Below are positions 46,945-55,111 of a DNA stretch of 64,000 nt, in pieces. The position numbers were made by a program, and so were the translations under genes. Position 1 is the first letter of the stretch, and every line of letters begins with the position of its first letter. This DNA is from Streptomyces lucensis JCM 4490 (lineage in GTDB: Bacteria; Actinomycetota; Actinomycetes; Streptomycetales; Streptomycetaceae): NCBI RefSeq assembly GCF_014650035.1, contig NZ_BMUE01000015.1, forward strand, positions 99,579 through 163,578, given 5' to 3'. The notes below the pieces were generated by a model. It worked only from the letters and a program-made list of their open reading frames with translations, did not search any database and had not been told where the DNA came from.

Positions 46945-48993
46945 ATGACTGAGCGTCAGCCCTCCGGATCGCGGAGGGAGAAGGACCGGCCGTGGCTCAT
47001 GCGCACGTACGCCGGTCACTCCACGGCGGAGGCGTCCAACGAGCTGTACCGGCGCAACCTCGCCAAGGGCCAGACCGGTCTGTCGGTGGCGTTCGACCTG
47101 CCGACGCAGACCGGCTACGACCCCGACCACATCCTCGCCCGCGGCGAGGTCGGCCGGGTCGGCGTGCCCGTCTCTCACCTCGGTGACATGCGCCGGCTGT
47201 TCCAGGACATCCCCCTGGAGCAGATGAACACCTCGATGACGATCAACGCCACCGCCATGTGGCTGCTGGCGCTCTACCAGGTCGTCGCCGAGGAGCAGGG
47301 CGCGGACATCACCAAGCTCCAGGGCACGACCCAGAACGACATCGTCAAGGAGTACCTGTCCCGCGGGACGCACGTCTTCCCGCCCGGGCCCTCGCTCCGC
47401 CTGACGACGGACATGATCGCGTACACGGTCTCCCACATCCCGAAGTGGAACCCGATCAACATCTGCAGCTACCACCTGCAGGAGGCCGGAGCCACGCCGG
47501 TGCAGGAGATCGCGTACGCGATGTCCACCGCGATCGCCGTGCTCGACGCCGTGCGCGACTCCGGCCAGGTGCCCGAGGAGCGCATGGGCGAGGTGGTGGC
47601 CCGCATCTCCTTCTTCGTCAACGCGGGGGTCCGCTTCGTCGAGGAGATGTGCAAGATGCGGGCCTTCGGCCGCATCTGGGACAAGGTCACGCGTGAGCGG
47701 TACGGCATCGAGAACCCCAAGCAGCGCCGCTTCCGCTACGGCGTCCAGGTGAACTCGCTCGGCCTGACCGAGGCACAGCCGGAGAACAACGTCCAGCGGA
47801 TCGTGCTGGAGATGCTGGCGGTCACCCTCTCCAAGGACGCCCGCGCGCGTGCCGTGCAGCTGCCTGCCTGGAACGAGGCCCTCGGGCTGCCCAGGCCGTG
47901 GGACCAGCAGTGGAGCCTGCGCATCCAGCAGGTGCTCGCCCACGAGAGCGACCTGCTGGAGTACGAGGACATCTTCGAGGGCTCGCACGTCATCGAGGCG
48001 AAGGTGAACGCCCTGGTGGAGGAGTCCCTCGCCGAGATGGACCGGATCCAGGAGATGGGCGGCGCGATGGCCGCCGTCGAGTCCGGCTACCTCAAGGCGC
48101 AGCTCGTCTCCTCGCACGCCGAGCGCCGGGCGCGGATCGAGTCCGGCGAGGAGAAGATCGTCGGCGTCAACGTCTTCGAGACGACCGAGCCGAACCCGCT
48201 CACGGCCGACCTGGACACCGCGATCATGACGGTCGACCCGGCGGTCGAGGCCCGCGTCATCGCGTCGCTGCAGAACTGGCGGGACACCCGCTACCAGCCG
48301 CCCTTCAACCACCCGCGTCCGTGCAAGGCGCTGGAACGGCTGAAGGAGGCCGCCAAGGGCACCGGCAACCTGATGGAGGCCACGCTGGAGTGCGCCCGCG
48401 CCGGGGTCACGACCGGCGAGTGGGCGGGCGCCCTGCGCGAGGTGTTCGGCGAGTACCGGGCGCCCACCGGGGTGTCCTCCGCACCGGTGGCCGTCACCGC
48501 CGAGGCCGGCTCGGCCATGGCCGAGGTCCGCGCCAAGGTGGACGCCACCGCCCGCGAGCTGGGCGTCGGCAAGCTGCGCTTCCTGGTCGGCAAGCCCGGC
48601 CTGGACGGTCACTCCAACGGCGCCGAGCAGATCGCCGTCCGCGCGCGCGACGCCGGCTTCGAGGTGGTCTACCAGGGCATCCGGCTCACCCCCGAGCAGA
48701 TCGTGGACGCCGCCCTGGCGGAGGACGTCCACGCCGTGGGCCTGTCGATCCTGTCCGGCTCGCACGCGCAGCTGGTGCCGGACGTGCTGGAGCGCCTGCG
48801 TGTGGCCGGTGCCACAGATATACCGGTGATCGCAGGTGGCATCATCCCGAACGGTGACGCCGAGGATCTCCGGGCCGCCGGAGTGGCCGCGGTGTTCACC
48901 CCGAAGGACTTCGACATCACCGGAATCATCGGCCGCATCGCCGACGAGATCCGGAAAGCGAACAAGCTCGACCCCCTGGAGGTCCCCGCATGA
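46945..48993 (+). CDS. meaA: Ethylmalonyl-CoA mutase (MeaA/Ecm type)
   Basis: A 682-residue B12-dependent acyl-CoA mutase. The catalytic barrel (about 1-520) has RTYAGHSTAEASNELYRRNL, SVAFDLPTQTGYDPDH, TSMTINATAMWLLALYQVVA and QGTTQNDIVKEYLSRGTHVF. The C-terminal cobalamin domain (about 545-675) has KPGLDGHSNGAEQIA (Asp-x-His-x-x-Gly), GLSILSGSHAQLVPDVL and PVIAGGIIPNGDAEDL. The length, position after ccr and lack of a separate small subunit favour ethylmalonyl-CoA mutase over methylmalonyl- or isobutyryl-CoA mutase. It starts 17 bases after ccr with CCGGAGGAC and overlaps the next gene by four bases. Confidence 0.92.
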   Translation: MTERQPSGSRREKDRPWLMRTYAGHSTAEASNELYRRNLAKGQTGLSVAFDLPTQTGYDPDHILARGEVGRVGVPVSHLGDMRRLFQDIPLEQMNTSMTINATAMWLLALYQVVAEEQGADITKLQGTTQNDIVKEYLSRGTHVFPPGPSLRLTTDMIAYTVSHIPKWNPINICSYHLQEAGATPVQEIAYAMSTAIAVLDAVRDSGQVPEERMGEVVARISFFVNAGVRFVEEMCKMRAFGRIWDKVTRERYGIENPKQRRFRYGVQVNSLGLTEAQPENNVQRIVLEMLAVTLSKDARARAVQLPAWNEALGLPRPWDQQWSLRIQQVLAHESDLLEYEDIFEGSHVIEAKVNALVEESLAEMDRIQEMGGAMAAVESGYLKAQLVSSHAERRARIESGEEKIVGVNVFETTEPNPLTADLDTAIMTVDPAVEARVIASLQNWRDTRYQPPFNHPRPCKALERLKEAAKGTGNLMEATLECARAGVTTGEWAGALREVFGEYRAPTGVSSAPVAVTAEAGSAMAEVRAKVDATARELGVGKLRFLVGKPGLDGHSNGAEQIAVRARDAGFEVVYQGIRLTPEQIVDAALAEDVHAVGLSILSGSHAQLVPDVLERLRVAGATDIPVIAGGIIPNGDAEDLRAAGVAAVFTPKDFDITGIIGRIADEIRKANKLDPLEVPA

Positions 48994-49952
48994 CGACAGT
49001 CAACCGCCTTCGCCCCCGCCGCTCCTGCCTGGCGGTGCCGGGAAGCAACCCGCGCTTCCTGGAGAAGGCACAGGGCCTCCCCGCCGACCAGGTCTTCCTC
49101 GACCTGGAGGACGCGTGCGCGCCGCTCGCCAAGCCCGAGGCGCGGCACACCATCGTCAAGTTCCTCAACGAGGGCGACTGGACCGGCAAGACGCGCGTCG
49201 TGCGGGTGAACGACTGGACGACCGAATGGACGTACCGTGACGTCGTCACGGTCGTCGAGGGCGCCGGCCAGAACCTCGACTGCATCATGCTGCCGAAGGT
49301 GCAGAGCGCCCAGCAGGTCGTCGCGCTGGACCTGCTGCTCACCCAGATCGAGAAGACGATGGGCTTCGAGGTCGGCAAGATCGGCATCGAGGCGCAGATC
49401 GAGAACGCCCAGGGTCTGAACAACGTCAACGAGATCGCGCAGGCCAGCCCGCGCGTGGAGACGATCATCTTCGGCCCGGCCGACTTCATGGCCTCCATCA
49501 ACATGAAGTCCCTCGTCGTGGGCGAGCAGCCGCCCGGCTACCCGGCGGACGCCTACCACTACATCCTGATGAAGATCCTGATGGCCGCCCGCGCCAACAA
49601 CCTCCAGGCGATCGACGGCCCCTACCTCCAGATCCGCAACGTGGAGGGCTACCGCGAGGTCGCCCAGCGCGCCGCCGCCCTCGGCTTCGACGGCAAGTGG
49701 GTGCTGCACCCGGGCCAGGTCGAGGCGTCCAACGAGATCTTCTCGCCCTCCCAGGAGGACTACGACCACGCCGAGCTGATCCTGGACGCGTACGACTACT
49801 ACACCTCCGAGGCGGGCGGCAAGAAGGGCTCCGCGATGCTCGGCGACGAGATGATCGACGAGGCCAGCCGCAAGATGGCCCTGGTCATCTCCGGCAAGGG
49901 GCGCGCCGCCGGCATGCAGCGCACCAGCAAGTTCGAGATCCCCGCCAACTAA
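48990..49952 (+). CDS. HpcH/HpaI (CitE-like) CoA lyase, probable malyl/beta-methylmalyl-CoA lyase
   Basis: A 320-residue TIM-barrel lyase. It shows RSCLAVPGSNPRFLEKA at the N-terminus, FLDLEDACAPLAKPEAR with the metal-binding acidic residues, IGIEAQIENAQGLNNVNEIA, IIFGPADFMASINMKSL and WVLHPGQVEASNEIF. In the ethylmalonyl-CoA pathway this activity splits beta-methylmalyl-CoA into glyoxylate and propionyl-CoA, and its place in the ccr operon supports that reading. The ATG overlaps the mutase stop. Confidence 0.9.
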   Translation: MTTVNRLRPRRSCLAVPGSNPRFLEKAQGLPADQVFLDLEDACAPLAKPEARHTIVKFLNEGDWTGKTRVVRVNDWTTEWTYRDVVTVVEGAGQNLDCIMLPKVQSAQQVVALDLLLTQIEKTMGFEVGKIGIEAQIENAQGLNNVNEIAQASPRVETIIFGPADFMASINMKSLVVGEQPPGYPADAYHYILMKILMAARANNLQAIDGPYLQIRNVEGYREVAQRAAALGFDGKWVLHPGQVEASNEIFSPSQEDYDHAELILDAYDYYTSEAGGKKGSAMLGDEMIDEASRKMALVISGKGRAAGMQRTSKFEIPAN

Positions 49953-49967
49953 GGAGCCCTGAGCGCG

Positions 49968-50492
49968 ATGCAGTTCGGACGCACCTACGAGGAGTTCGAG
50001 GTCGGGGCGACGTACAAGCACTGGCCGGGCAAGACGGTCACGGAGTACGACGACCACCTGTTCTGTCTCCTCACCATGAACCACCACCCGCTCCACATGG
50101 ACGTCAACTACGCCGAGAAGACGACGGACTTCGGCAAGAACGTCGTGGTGGGCAACTACATCTACTCGCTGCTGCTCGGCATGTCCGTGCCGGACATCTC
50201 CGGCAAGGCGATCGCCAACCTGGAGATCGAGTCGCTCAAGCACGTGGCGCCGACCTTCCACGGCGACACGATCTACGGCCAGACGACCGTGCTGGACAAG
50301 TGGCCGTCGAAGTCGAAGAACGACCGCGGCATCGTCTACGTGGAGACCAAGGGCTACAAGCAGGACGGCACCCTCGTGTGCGTCTTCCGCCGCAAGGTCA
50401 TGGTGCCCACCGAGACGTACATCAAGGAGCGCGGCGGCGAGCAGCCCGGCCGCCCGGAGCTGACCGCCCCTTCGGAAAAGACGGAGAAGTAG
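49968..50492 (+). CDS. MaoC-like hydratase, probable mesaconyl-CoA hydratase
   Basis: A 174-residue hot-dog-fold protein. It shows GRTYEEFEVGATYKHWPGKT, the catalytic region DHLFCLLTMNHHPLHMDVNY (hydratase motif with Asp and His), VVGNYIYSLLLGMSVPDISG and YVETKGYKQDGTLVCVFRRK. It is about half the length of the two-domain mesaconyl-CoA hydratase of Rhodobacter, so it would work as a dimer of single domains. Operon context supports conversion of mesaconyl-C1-CoA to beta-methylmalyl-CoA. It starts 15 bases after the lyase gene. Confidence 0.85.
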   Translation: MQFGRTYEEFEVGATYKHWPGKTVTEYDDHLFCLLTMNHHPLHMDVNYAEKTTDFGKNVVVGNYIYSLLLGMSVPDISGKAIANLEIESLKHVAPTFHGDTIYGQTTVLDKWPSKSKNDRGIVYVETKGYKQDGTLVCVFRRKVMVPTETYIKERGGEQPGRPELTAPSEKTEK

Positions 50493-50494
50493 CC

Positions 50495-51700
50495 ATGGCG
50501 CGCCTCGCCCAGACCGCCGGTCTGACCGACGTCCAGCAGGAGATCCTCTCCACCGTCCGCGACTTCGTGGACAAGGAGATCATCCCGGTCGCCACCGAGC
50601 TGGAGCACCGCGACGAGTACCCGCAAGCGATCGTGGACGGCCTGAAGGAACTCGGCCTGTTCGGTCTGATGATCCCCGAGGAGTACGGGGGCCTGGGCGA
50701 GTCGCTCCTGACCTACGCGCTGTGCGTGGAGGAGATCGCCCGCGGCTGGATGTCGGTGTCCGGCATCATCAACACCCACTTCATCGTCGCGTACATGCTC
50801 AAGCAGCACGGCACGCAGGAGCAGAAGGACCACTTCCTGCCCCGCATGGCGGCCGGCGACATCCGCGGCGCCTTCTCGATGTCGGAGCCGGGCCTGGGCT
50901 CCGATGTGTCGGCCATCACGTCGAAGGCGGTCAAGGACGGCGACGAGTACGTCCTGAACGGCCAGAAGATGTGGCTGACGAACGGTGGCACCTCCTCGCT
51001 GGTGGCCGTTCTCGTCCGGAGTGACGAAGGACACCCCGAGGGCACGGCACCCCACAAGTCCATGACGACCTTCCTCGTGGAGAAGGAGCCCGGATTCGGC
51101 GAGGTCCGCCCCGGCCTCACCATTCCGGGCAAGATCGACAAGATGGGCTACAAGGGCGTCGACACCACCGAGCTGATCATGGACGGCCTGCGGGTACCGG
51201 CCGATCGGGTGCTCGGCGGCGTCACCGGCCGAGGTTTTTACCAAATGATGGACGGCGTGGAGGTCGGCCGGGTCAACGTGGCCGCGCGCGGCTGCGGCGT
51301 CGCCCAGCGCGCCTTCGAGCTGGGCGTCCAGTACGCCCAGCAGCGGCACACCTTCGGCAAGGCCATCGCCCAGCACCAGGCCATCCAGTTCAAGCTGGCC
51401 GAAATGGCCACCAAGGTCGAGGCCGCGCATGCCATGATGGTGAACGCGGCACGCAAAAAGGACTCCGGGGAACGAAACGACCTCGAAGCAGGCATGGCGA
51501 AGTACCTCGCCTCCGAGTACTGCAAGGAGGTCGTGGAAGACGCCTTCCGGATCCACGGCGGCTACGGCTTCTCCAAGGAGTACGAGATCGAGCGCCTCTA
51601 CCGCGAGGCCCCGATGCTGCTGATCGGTGAAGGCACCGCCGAGATCCAGAAAATGATCATTGGTCGCAGACTGCTCGAAGAGTACCGCTTCCAGGGTTGA
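50495..51700 (+). CDS. Acyl-CoA dehydrogenase, probable methylsuccinyl-CoA dehydrogenase
   Basis: A 401-residue flavoprotein. It shows the family signatures FSMSEPGLGSDVSAITSKAV and WLTNGG, GRVNVAARGCGVAQRAFELG, RHTFGKAIAQHQAIQFKLAE and GGYGFSKEYEIERLYREAPM, with the usual catalytic-base region near GEGTAEIQKMIIGRRLLEEY. In the ethylmalonyl-CoA pathway (2S)-methylsuccinyl-CoA is oxidised to mesaconyl-CoA by such an enzyme; the assignment rests on the operon. It starts two bases after the hydratase stop. The gene is followed by a long hairpin terminator. Confidence 0.88.
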   Translation: MARLAQTAGLTDVQQEILSTVRDFVDKEIIPVATELEHRDEYPQAIVDGLKELGLFGLMIPEEYGGLGESLLTYALCVEEIARGWMSVSGIINTHFIVAYMLKQHGTQEQKDHFLPRMAAGDIRGAFSMSEPGLGSDVSAITSKAVKDGDEYVLNGQKMWLTNGGTSSLVAVLVRSDEGHPEGTAPHKSMTTFLVEKEPGFGEVRPGLTIPGKIDKMGYKGVDTTELIMDGLRVPADRVLGGVTGRGFYQMMDGVEVGRVNVAARGCGVAQRAFELGVQYAQQRHTFGKAIAQHQAIQFKLAEMATKVEAAHAMMVNAARKKDSGERNDLEAGMAKYLASEYCKEVVEDAFRIHGGYGFSKEYEIERLYREAPMLLIGEGTAEIQKMIIGRRLLEEYRFQG

Positions 51701-51709
51701 TTGTCCGGA

Positions 51710-51748
51710 TACGGGGTGTTTTCTTCGAGAAGAAGATCACACCCCGTA
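51710..51748 (+). terminator. Long hairpin terminator of the ccr operon
   Basis: TACGGGGTGT (51710-51719) pairs with ACACCCCGTA (51739-51748), and the loop contains a second stem TTCTTC-GA-GAAGAA (51721-51734). It lies ten bases after the acyl-CoA dehydrogenase stop. Confidence 0.85.
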
Positions 51749-51870
51749 GACGCTGTTCGGCCTCCGACTCGACTGACTGGCTTGCCCAGTTGTGGCCCCC
51801 GACCGGTACGATCCCCGGAAAGCCGCCGTCCCCCGTCCTAGCGCGGCATCATCCGCTACGAAGGTCATCC

Positions 51871-52527
51871 ATGCCCCACAGCCTCACCTCTGCACCTCGC
51901 GACAGCCGAGCCGGCGTACGCCTCGCGCGCGGAGCATCGCCGTGGCTTCTCCCGACCGTCGCCACCGCAGCCCTCAGCCTGGCCCGTGCGCGCCGCTCGG
52001 GCGCCGCGAAGGCCGTCGCCGTGCCCGCCACCGCGCTCGCGGCGGGCATGCTGTGGTTCTTCCGCGACCCCGAGCGCGAGATCGCCACGGGCCGGTTCAT
52101 CTCGCCCGCCGACGGCGTGGTGCAGAGCATCATGCCGTGGAAGGACGGGCGCACCCGCGTCGCGATCTTCATGAGCCCGCTCAACGTCCACGTCAACCGC
52201 GCCCCCCTCGCGGGCACGGTGACGTCGGTGGAGCACATCCCCGGCGGCTTTGTTCCGGCTTTCAACAAGGAGAGCGAGAACAACGAGCGCGTAGTCTGGC
52301 ATTTCGACACCGAACTCGGCGACATCGAGATGATCCAGATCGCCGGCGCGGTGGCCCGCCGCATCGTGCCCTACATCCCGCAGGGCACGAAGGTCGAGCA
52401 GGGCGACCGCATCGGTCTGATCCGCTTCGGCTCGCGTGTCGACCTCTACCTGCCCGAGGGTGTGGAGGTCGCGGTCGAGGTCGGCCAGAAGACCGTGGCT
52501 GGGGTGACTCGCATTGACCGTGATTGA
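51871..52527 (+). CDS. psd: Phosphatidylserine decarboxylase proenzyme (short type)
   Basis: A 218-residue membrane-associated pyruvoyl enzyme converting phosphatidylserine to phosphatidylethanolamine. The N-terminal hydrophobic region (about 23-63) precedes WFFRDPEREIATGRFISPAD. The core includes IFMSPLNVHVNRAPLAGTV and IPYIPQGT-type motifs. Self-cleavage would occur at Gly187-Ser188 (IRFGSRVDLY), Ser188 becoming the pyruvoyl group. The length fits the short bacterial/archaeal Psd form. I chose ATG 51871; the earlier frame from 51697 crosses the upstream terminator. pssA overlaps its 3' end. Confidence 0.92.
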   Translation: MPHSLTSAPRDSRAGVRLARGASPWLLPTVATAALSLARARRSGAAKAVAVPATALAAGMLWFFRDPEREIATGRFISPADGVVQSIMPWKDGRTRVAIFMSPLNVHVNRAPLAGTVTSVEHIPGGFVPAFNKESENNERVVWHFDTELGDIEMIQIAGAVARRIVPYIPQGTKVEQGDRIGLIRFGSRVDLYLPEGVEVAVEVGQKTVAGVTRIDRD

Positions 52528-53365
52528 TCCGGAGACCCAGGCGGGCTGGGTGCCCGAGGCAGACGAGGTGGACGACGAGGAGGAGATGCCCCTCTCTCTC
52601 CGCCTGTCGATAGCGGACACCCTCACGCTGGGCAACGCCACCTGCGGCTTCATGGCGGTGTACTTCACCACCACCGGCATCCTGATCCCGCACCTCACCG
52701 GAAGCCAGGAGTCCGGCATGGCCCGCCACAGCGCGGCCACGGCGGTCATCCTGATGCTCTGCGCGGCCGTCTTCGACCTGTTCGACGGACTGGTGGCCCG
52801 GAAGCTGCGCTCCTCCCCGATGGGCGCGGAACTGGACAACCTCTCCGATCTGATCAGCTTCGGCCTGGCGCCCGCGTACTTCGTCCTCGTCTACGGCATG
52901 GTCGCGGACGACGCGCACCAGAGAGTGGCCGCGCTCGGGGCGATCGTGGTGCTCCTGGCCGTCGTGCTGCGGCTGGCACGCTTCTCCTGCGTGACGATGA
53001 AGGACGGCGTGTTCCAGGGCATGCCGTCGCCGTTCGGCGCGCTGACGGTCGTCTCGATCGTCCTGCTGGAGCTGCCGTTCGTGGCGACGCTGCTGGCGAT
53101 CCTGGGCACGGCGTGGCTGATGGTGAGCCGGGTGGAGTACCCGAAGCCGCGGGGCCGGCTGGCCGGGGCGATGCTCTCGTGGATCGTCCTGTCCATGGGT
53201 CTGCTGGCCGCGTGGGCCTTCGACGCCCCGAGCGGCCAGCTGCTGCTCCAGACGGGCTGCGCGCTGCAGCTGGTCATGGGCGCGGTGATCCCGCTGTTCG
53301 CCACGGCCCGCCGGGTGAACAACTTCCGCGACAACCGGCGGGAGGCGCGGGCGGCCCAGCCGTAG
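52514..53365 (+). CDS. pssA: CDP-diacylglycerol-serine O-phosphatidyltransferase
   Basis: A 283-residue integral membrane enzyme making phosphatidylserine from CDP-diacylglycerol and serine. The CDP-alcohol phosphotransferase motif is DGLVARKLRSSPMGAELDNL followed by SD, with the expected spacing of Asp residues (about 96-118). Several membrane helices follow (for example LGAIVVLLAVVLRLARF and LLELPFVATLLAILGTAW). The start is TTG at 52514, giving a 14-base overlap with psd; an in-frame GTG at 52520 is an alternative. The product feeds the Psd encoded just upstream. Confidence 0.92.
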   Translation: MTVIDPETQAGWVPEADEVDDEEEMPLSLRLSIADTLTLGNATCGFMAVYFTTTGILIPHLTGSQESGMARHSAATAVILMLCAAVFDLFDGLVARKLRSSPMGAELDNLSDLISFGLAPAYFVLVYGMVADDAHQRVAALGAIVVLLAVVLRLARFSCVTMKDGVFQGMPSPFGALTVVSIVLLELPFVATLLAILGTAWLMVSRVEYPKPRGRLAGAMLSWIVLSMGLLAAWAFDAPSGQLLLQTGCALQLVMGAVIPLFATARRVNNFRDNRREARAAQP

Positions 53366-53378
53366 CGCTCCGCTTTTT

Positions 53379-53409
53379 CGGCCCCGGACCTGTGGTGGGT
53401 TCGGGGCCG
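53379..53409 (+). terminator. pssA terminator
   Basis: CGGCCCCGGACC (53379-53390) pairs with GGTTCGGGGCCG (53398-53409), one mismatch, 13 bases after the pssA stop. A TTTTT run lies on its left side (53374-53378), which suits termination of minus-strand transcripts as well. Confidence 0.75.
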
Positions 53410-53443
53410 TTCGCTTGTTCCGGTGCCGGTGCGGGTGCGGGCC

Positions 53444-53466
53444 GTCTGGGGGCTTCGCCCCCAGAC
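53444..53466. terminator. Strong hairpin, possible second terminator or dispersed repeat
   Basis: GTCTGGGGGC (53444-53453), loop TTC, GCCCCCAGAC (53457-53466): a perfect 10-bp stem followed by CCCCCTTTG. This GGGGGC-TTC-GCCCCC hairpin is a frequent motif in Streptomyces spacers (recollection). Confidence 0.6.
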
Positions 53467-53522
53467 CCCCTTTGTTCGCCCACCCACCCACCCGACTCGG
53501 TCGGCTGTCAAGACACCGTCCC

Positions 53523-53539
53523 CGGGGGCTACGCCCCCG
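53523..53539. terminator. Short GC hairpin
   Basis: CGGGGGC (53523-53529), loop TAC, GCCCCCG (53533-53539), followed by a C-run. Probably part of the same hairpin-rich spacer as the 53444 element. Confidence 0.45.
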
Positions 53540-53600
53540 CCCCCCCCAAGAATGCCGGGCCCCCGCCGCCCGACCGAGCCGGCCAGACGCGCAAACGCCC

Positions 53601-53728
53601 GGGGGCCCGGACGTCCGGGGGCCCGGGGGTCCGGGGGCCCGGGGGCCCGGGGGCCCGGACGTCCGGGGGCCCGGGGATCCGGGGGCCCGGGGGCCCGGGG
53701 ATCCGGGGGCCCGGGGATCCGGGGGCAC
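53601..53728. repeat. 8-bp tandem repeat array (16 units)
   Basis: Sixteen contiguous 8-bp units run from 53601. Nine are GGGGGCCC, two GGACGTCC, three GGGGATCC, one GGGGGTCC and the last GGGGGCAC. Variant units are interspersed in an ordered way, which points to slippage or unequal exchange of 16-bp doublets. There are no unique spacers. Confidence 0.95.
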
Positions 53729-53809
53729 AGCCCCGAAGCTCCTCGGCACCCCTCCAGCCGACCGAGACGGGCGGCCGGGTGGGCGATCCGGGCGCGGGCC
53801 CCGGACGGG

Positions 53810-54961
53810 TCAGCGCAGGTAGTCCTCGGCCACGCGGACAGCGACCCGCTCCAGGATCGGGCCCGCCTCCGCCACGCACCGGGCGACATCCGGCTCCACG
53901 GACGTCAGCGGATACACCCGCTCGATGCCGGCCAGGCGCACCCTCTCCTCCGGCAGAGCCAGCCGCCCGCACACCGCGACGACCGCCTTGCCCGCGGCAC
54001 GCGCCACCGCGGCGACACCCGCCGGCGCCTTGCCGTGCAGGGTCTGCTCGTCCAGCGAGCCCTCACCGGTGATCACCAGCGAGGCTCGCTCCAGCGCCGG
54101 CCCGAAGCCCAGCACGTCCAGCATGACCTCGATGCCGGGCCGGAACCGGGCGCCCAGCAGCAGGGCGCCGTAGCCGATGCCGCCCGCCGCCCCCGCGCCC
54201 GGCGACACGGCGTAGCGTGCCGCCCGCGGACCGGCCTCGGCCTCCAGCACCTGCGCGAAGTGGGCGAGGGCCGCGTCCAGGGCGTCGACGTCGTCCGGTG
54301 TGGCGCCCTTCTGCGGGCCGTACACCGCGGCCGCGCCCTTCGGCCCGGTCAGCGGGTTGTCCACGTCGCTCGCCAGCACCAGGTCGACCGACGACAGCCT
54401 GGGATCGAGACCGGACAGGTCGGCGCGGGCCAGGCCGGCCAGTCCGCCGCCGCCCGGGGGCACCGGCTCGCCGTCGCCGTCCAGGAACCGCGCGCCGAGT
54501 GCCGAGAGCATGCCCGCGCCGCCGTCCGTGGTGGCGCTGCCGCCGACGCCGAAGACGATCGTCCGCGCGCCCGCGTCCAGCGCGGCCCGCAGCAGCTCGC
54601 CGGAGCCGTACGTGGAGGCGGTCAGCGGGGCGAAGACCCCCGCCGGCAGCCGCTGGAGGCCGCTCGCCTCGGCCATCTCCACGACCGCGGTGCCCGCGCG
54701 CAGCGCGAACGCGGCGGTGACCTCCTGGCCGAGCGGTCCGGCGACCCGCACCTCCCGCCGTTCGAAACCCGCCGCGACCGCCGCGGCCACCGTCCCGTCG
54801 CCGCCGTCGGCCACGGGCAGCGCCTCGACGCGAAGATCCGGTACGACCCGGCGCAGCCCGGCCGTCACCCGCTCGGCGACCTGCGCGGCCGTCAGCGAGC
54901 CCTTGAACTTGTCCGCGGCGATGAGCACCCGACGGGTCTCGTCCACTGCAGCGTCCGCCAC
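53810..54961 (-). CDS. Glycerate kinase
   Basis: A 383-residue kinase of the GarK/GlxK family that phosphorylates D-glycerate. It shows the N-terminal VLIAADKFKGSLTAAQVAER, PVADGGDGTVAAAVAAG, IVFGVGGSATTDGGAGML (about 135-152), LVLASDVDNPLTGPKGAAAV, YGPQKGATPDDV and a late VITGEGSLDEQTLHGKAPAG. It feeds 2- or 3-phosphoglycerate into glycolysis and could support growth on glycolate or glycerate. Its promoter lies in the 150-base spacer shared with the divergent ADP-ribosylglycohydrolase gene. It is convergent with pssA across a repeat-rich gap. Confidence 0.93.
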   Translation of the reverse strand: MADAAVDETRRVLIAADKFKGSLTAAQVAERVTAGLRRVVPDLRVEALPVADGGDGTVAAAVAAGFERREVRVAGPLGQEVTAAFALRAGTAVVEMAEASGLQRLPAGVFAPLTASTYGSGELLRAALDAGARTIVFGVGGSATTDGGAGMLSALGARFLDGDGEPVPPGGGGLAGLARADLSGLDPRLSSVDLVLASDVDNPLTGPKGAAAVYGPQKGATPDDVDALDAALAHFAQVLEAEAGPRAARYAVSPGAGAAGGIGYGALLLGARFRPGIEVMLDVLGFGPALERASLVITGEGSLDEQTLHGKAPAGVAAVARAAGKAVVAVCGRLALPEERVRLAGIERVYPLTSVEPDVARCVAEAGPILERVAVRVAEDYLR

Positions 54962-55111
54962 CTTGCTCTCCCCTTGCTCTCCGGGCCCCGCGCACGTCGG
55001 GGCCAGTCGCGCCGCTGTGACCTTAACCTCAAGCCGACGCCGCCGTCATGCCCTGCCCTGACCCTGGGAAGCCGCTGGGAGGCGCCCGGGGAAAACGGGT
55101 AGACGCCAGCC

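Larger units (their letters stand above)
53366..53809. other. 444-base spacer dense in hairpins and tandem repeats
   Basis: This gap between convergent pssA and glycerate kinase holds three hairpins (53379, 53444, 53523) and a 16-unit 8-bp repeat (53601-53728). I see no gene. Long frames over the repeat are artefacts of Gly/Pro-rich translation. Confidence 0.7.

Noticed and set aside
51697..51870. Longer start for phosphatidylserine decarboxylase
   Set aside because: That frame crosses the operon terminator hairpin and has no conserved sequence; ATG 51871 begins the plausible protein.
53601..53728. CRISPR array or coding Gly/Pro repeat
   Set aside because: The unit is only 8 bp, with no spacers and a period that is not a multiple of three.
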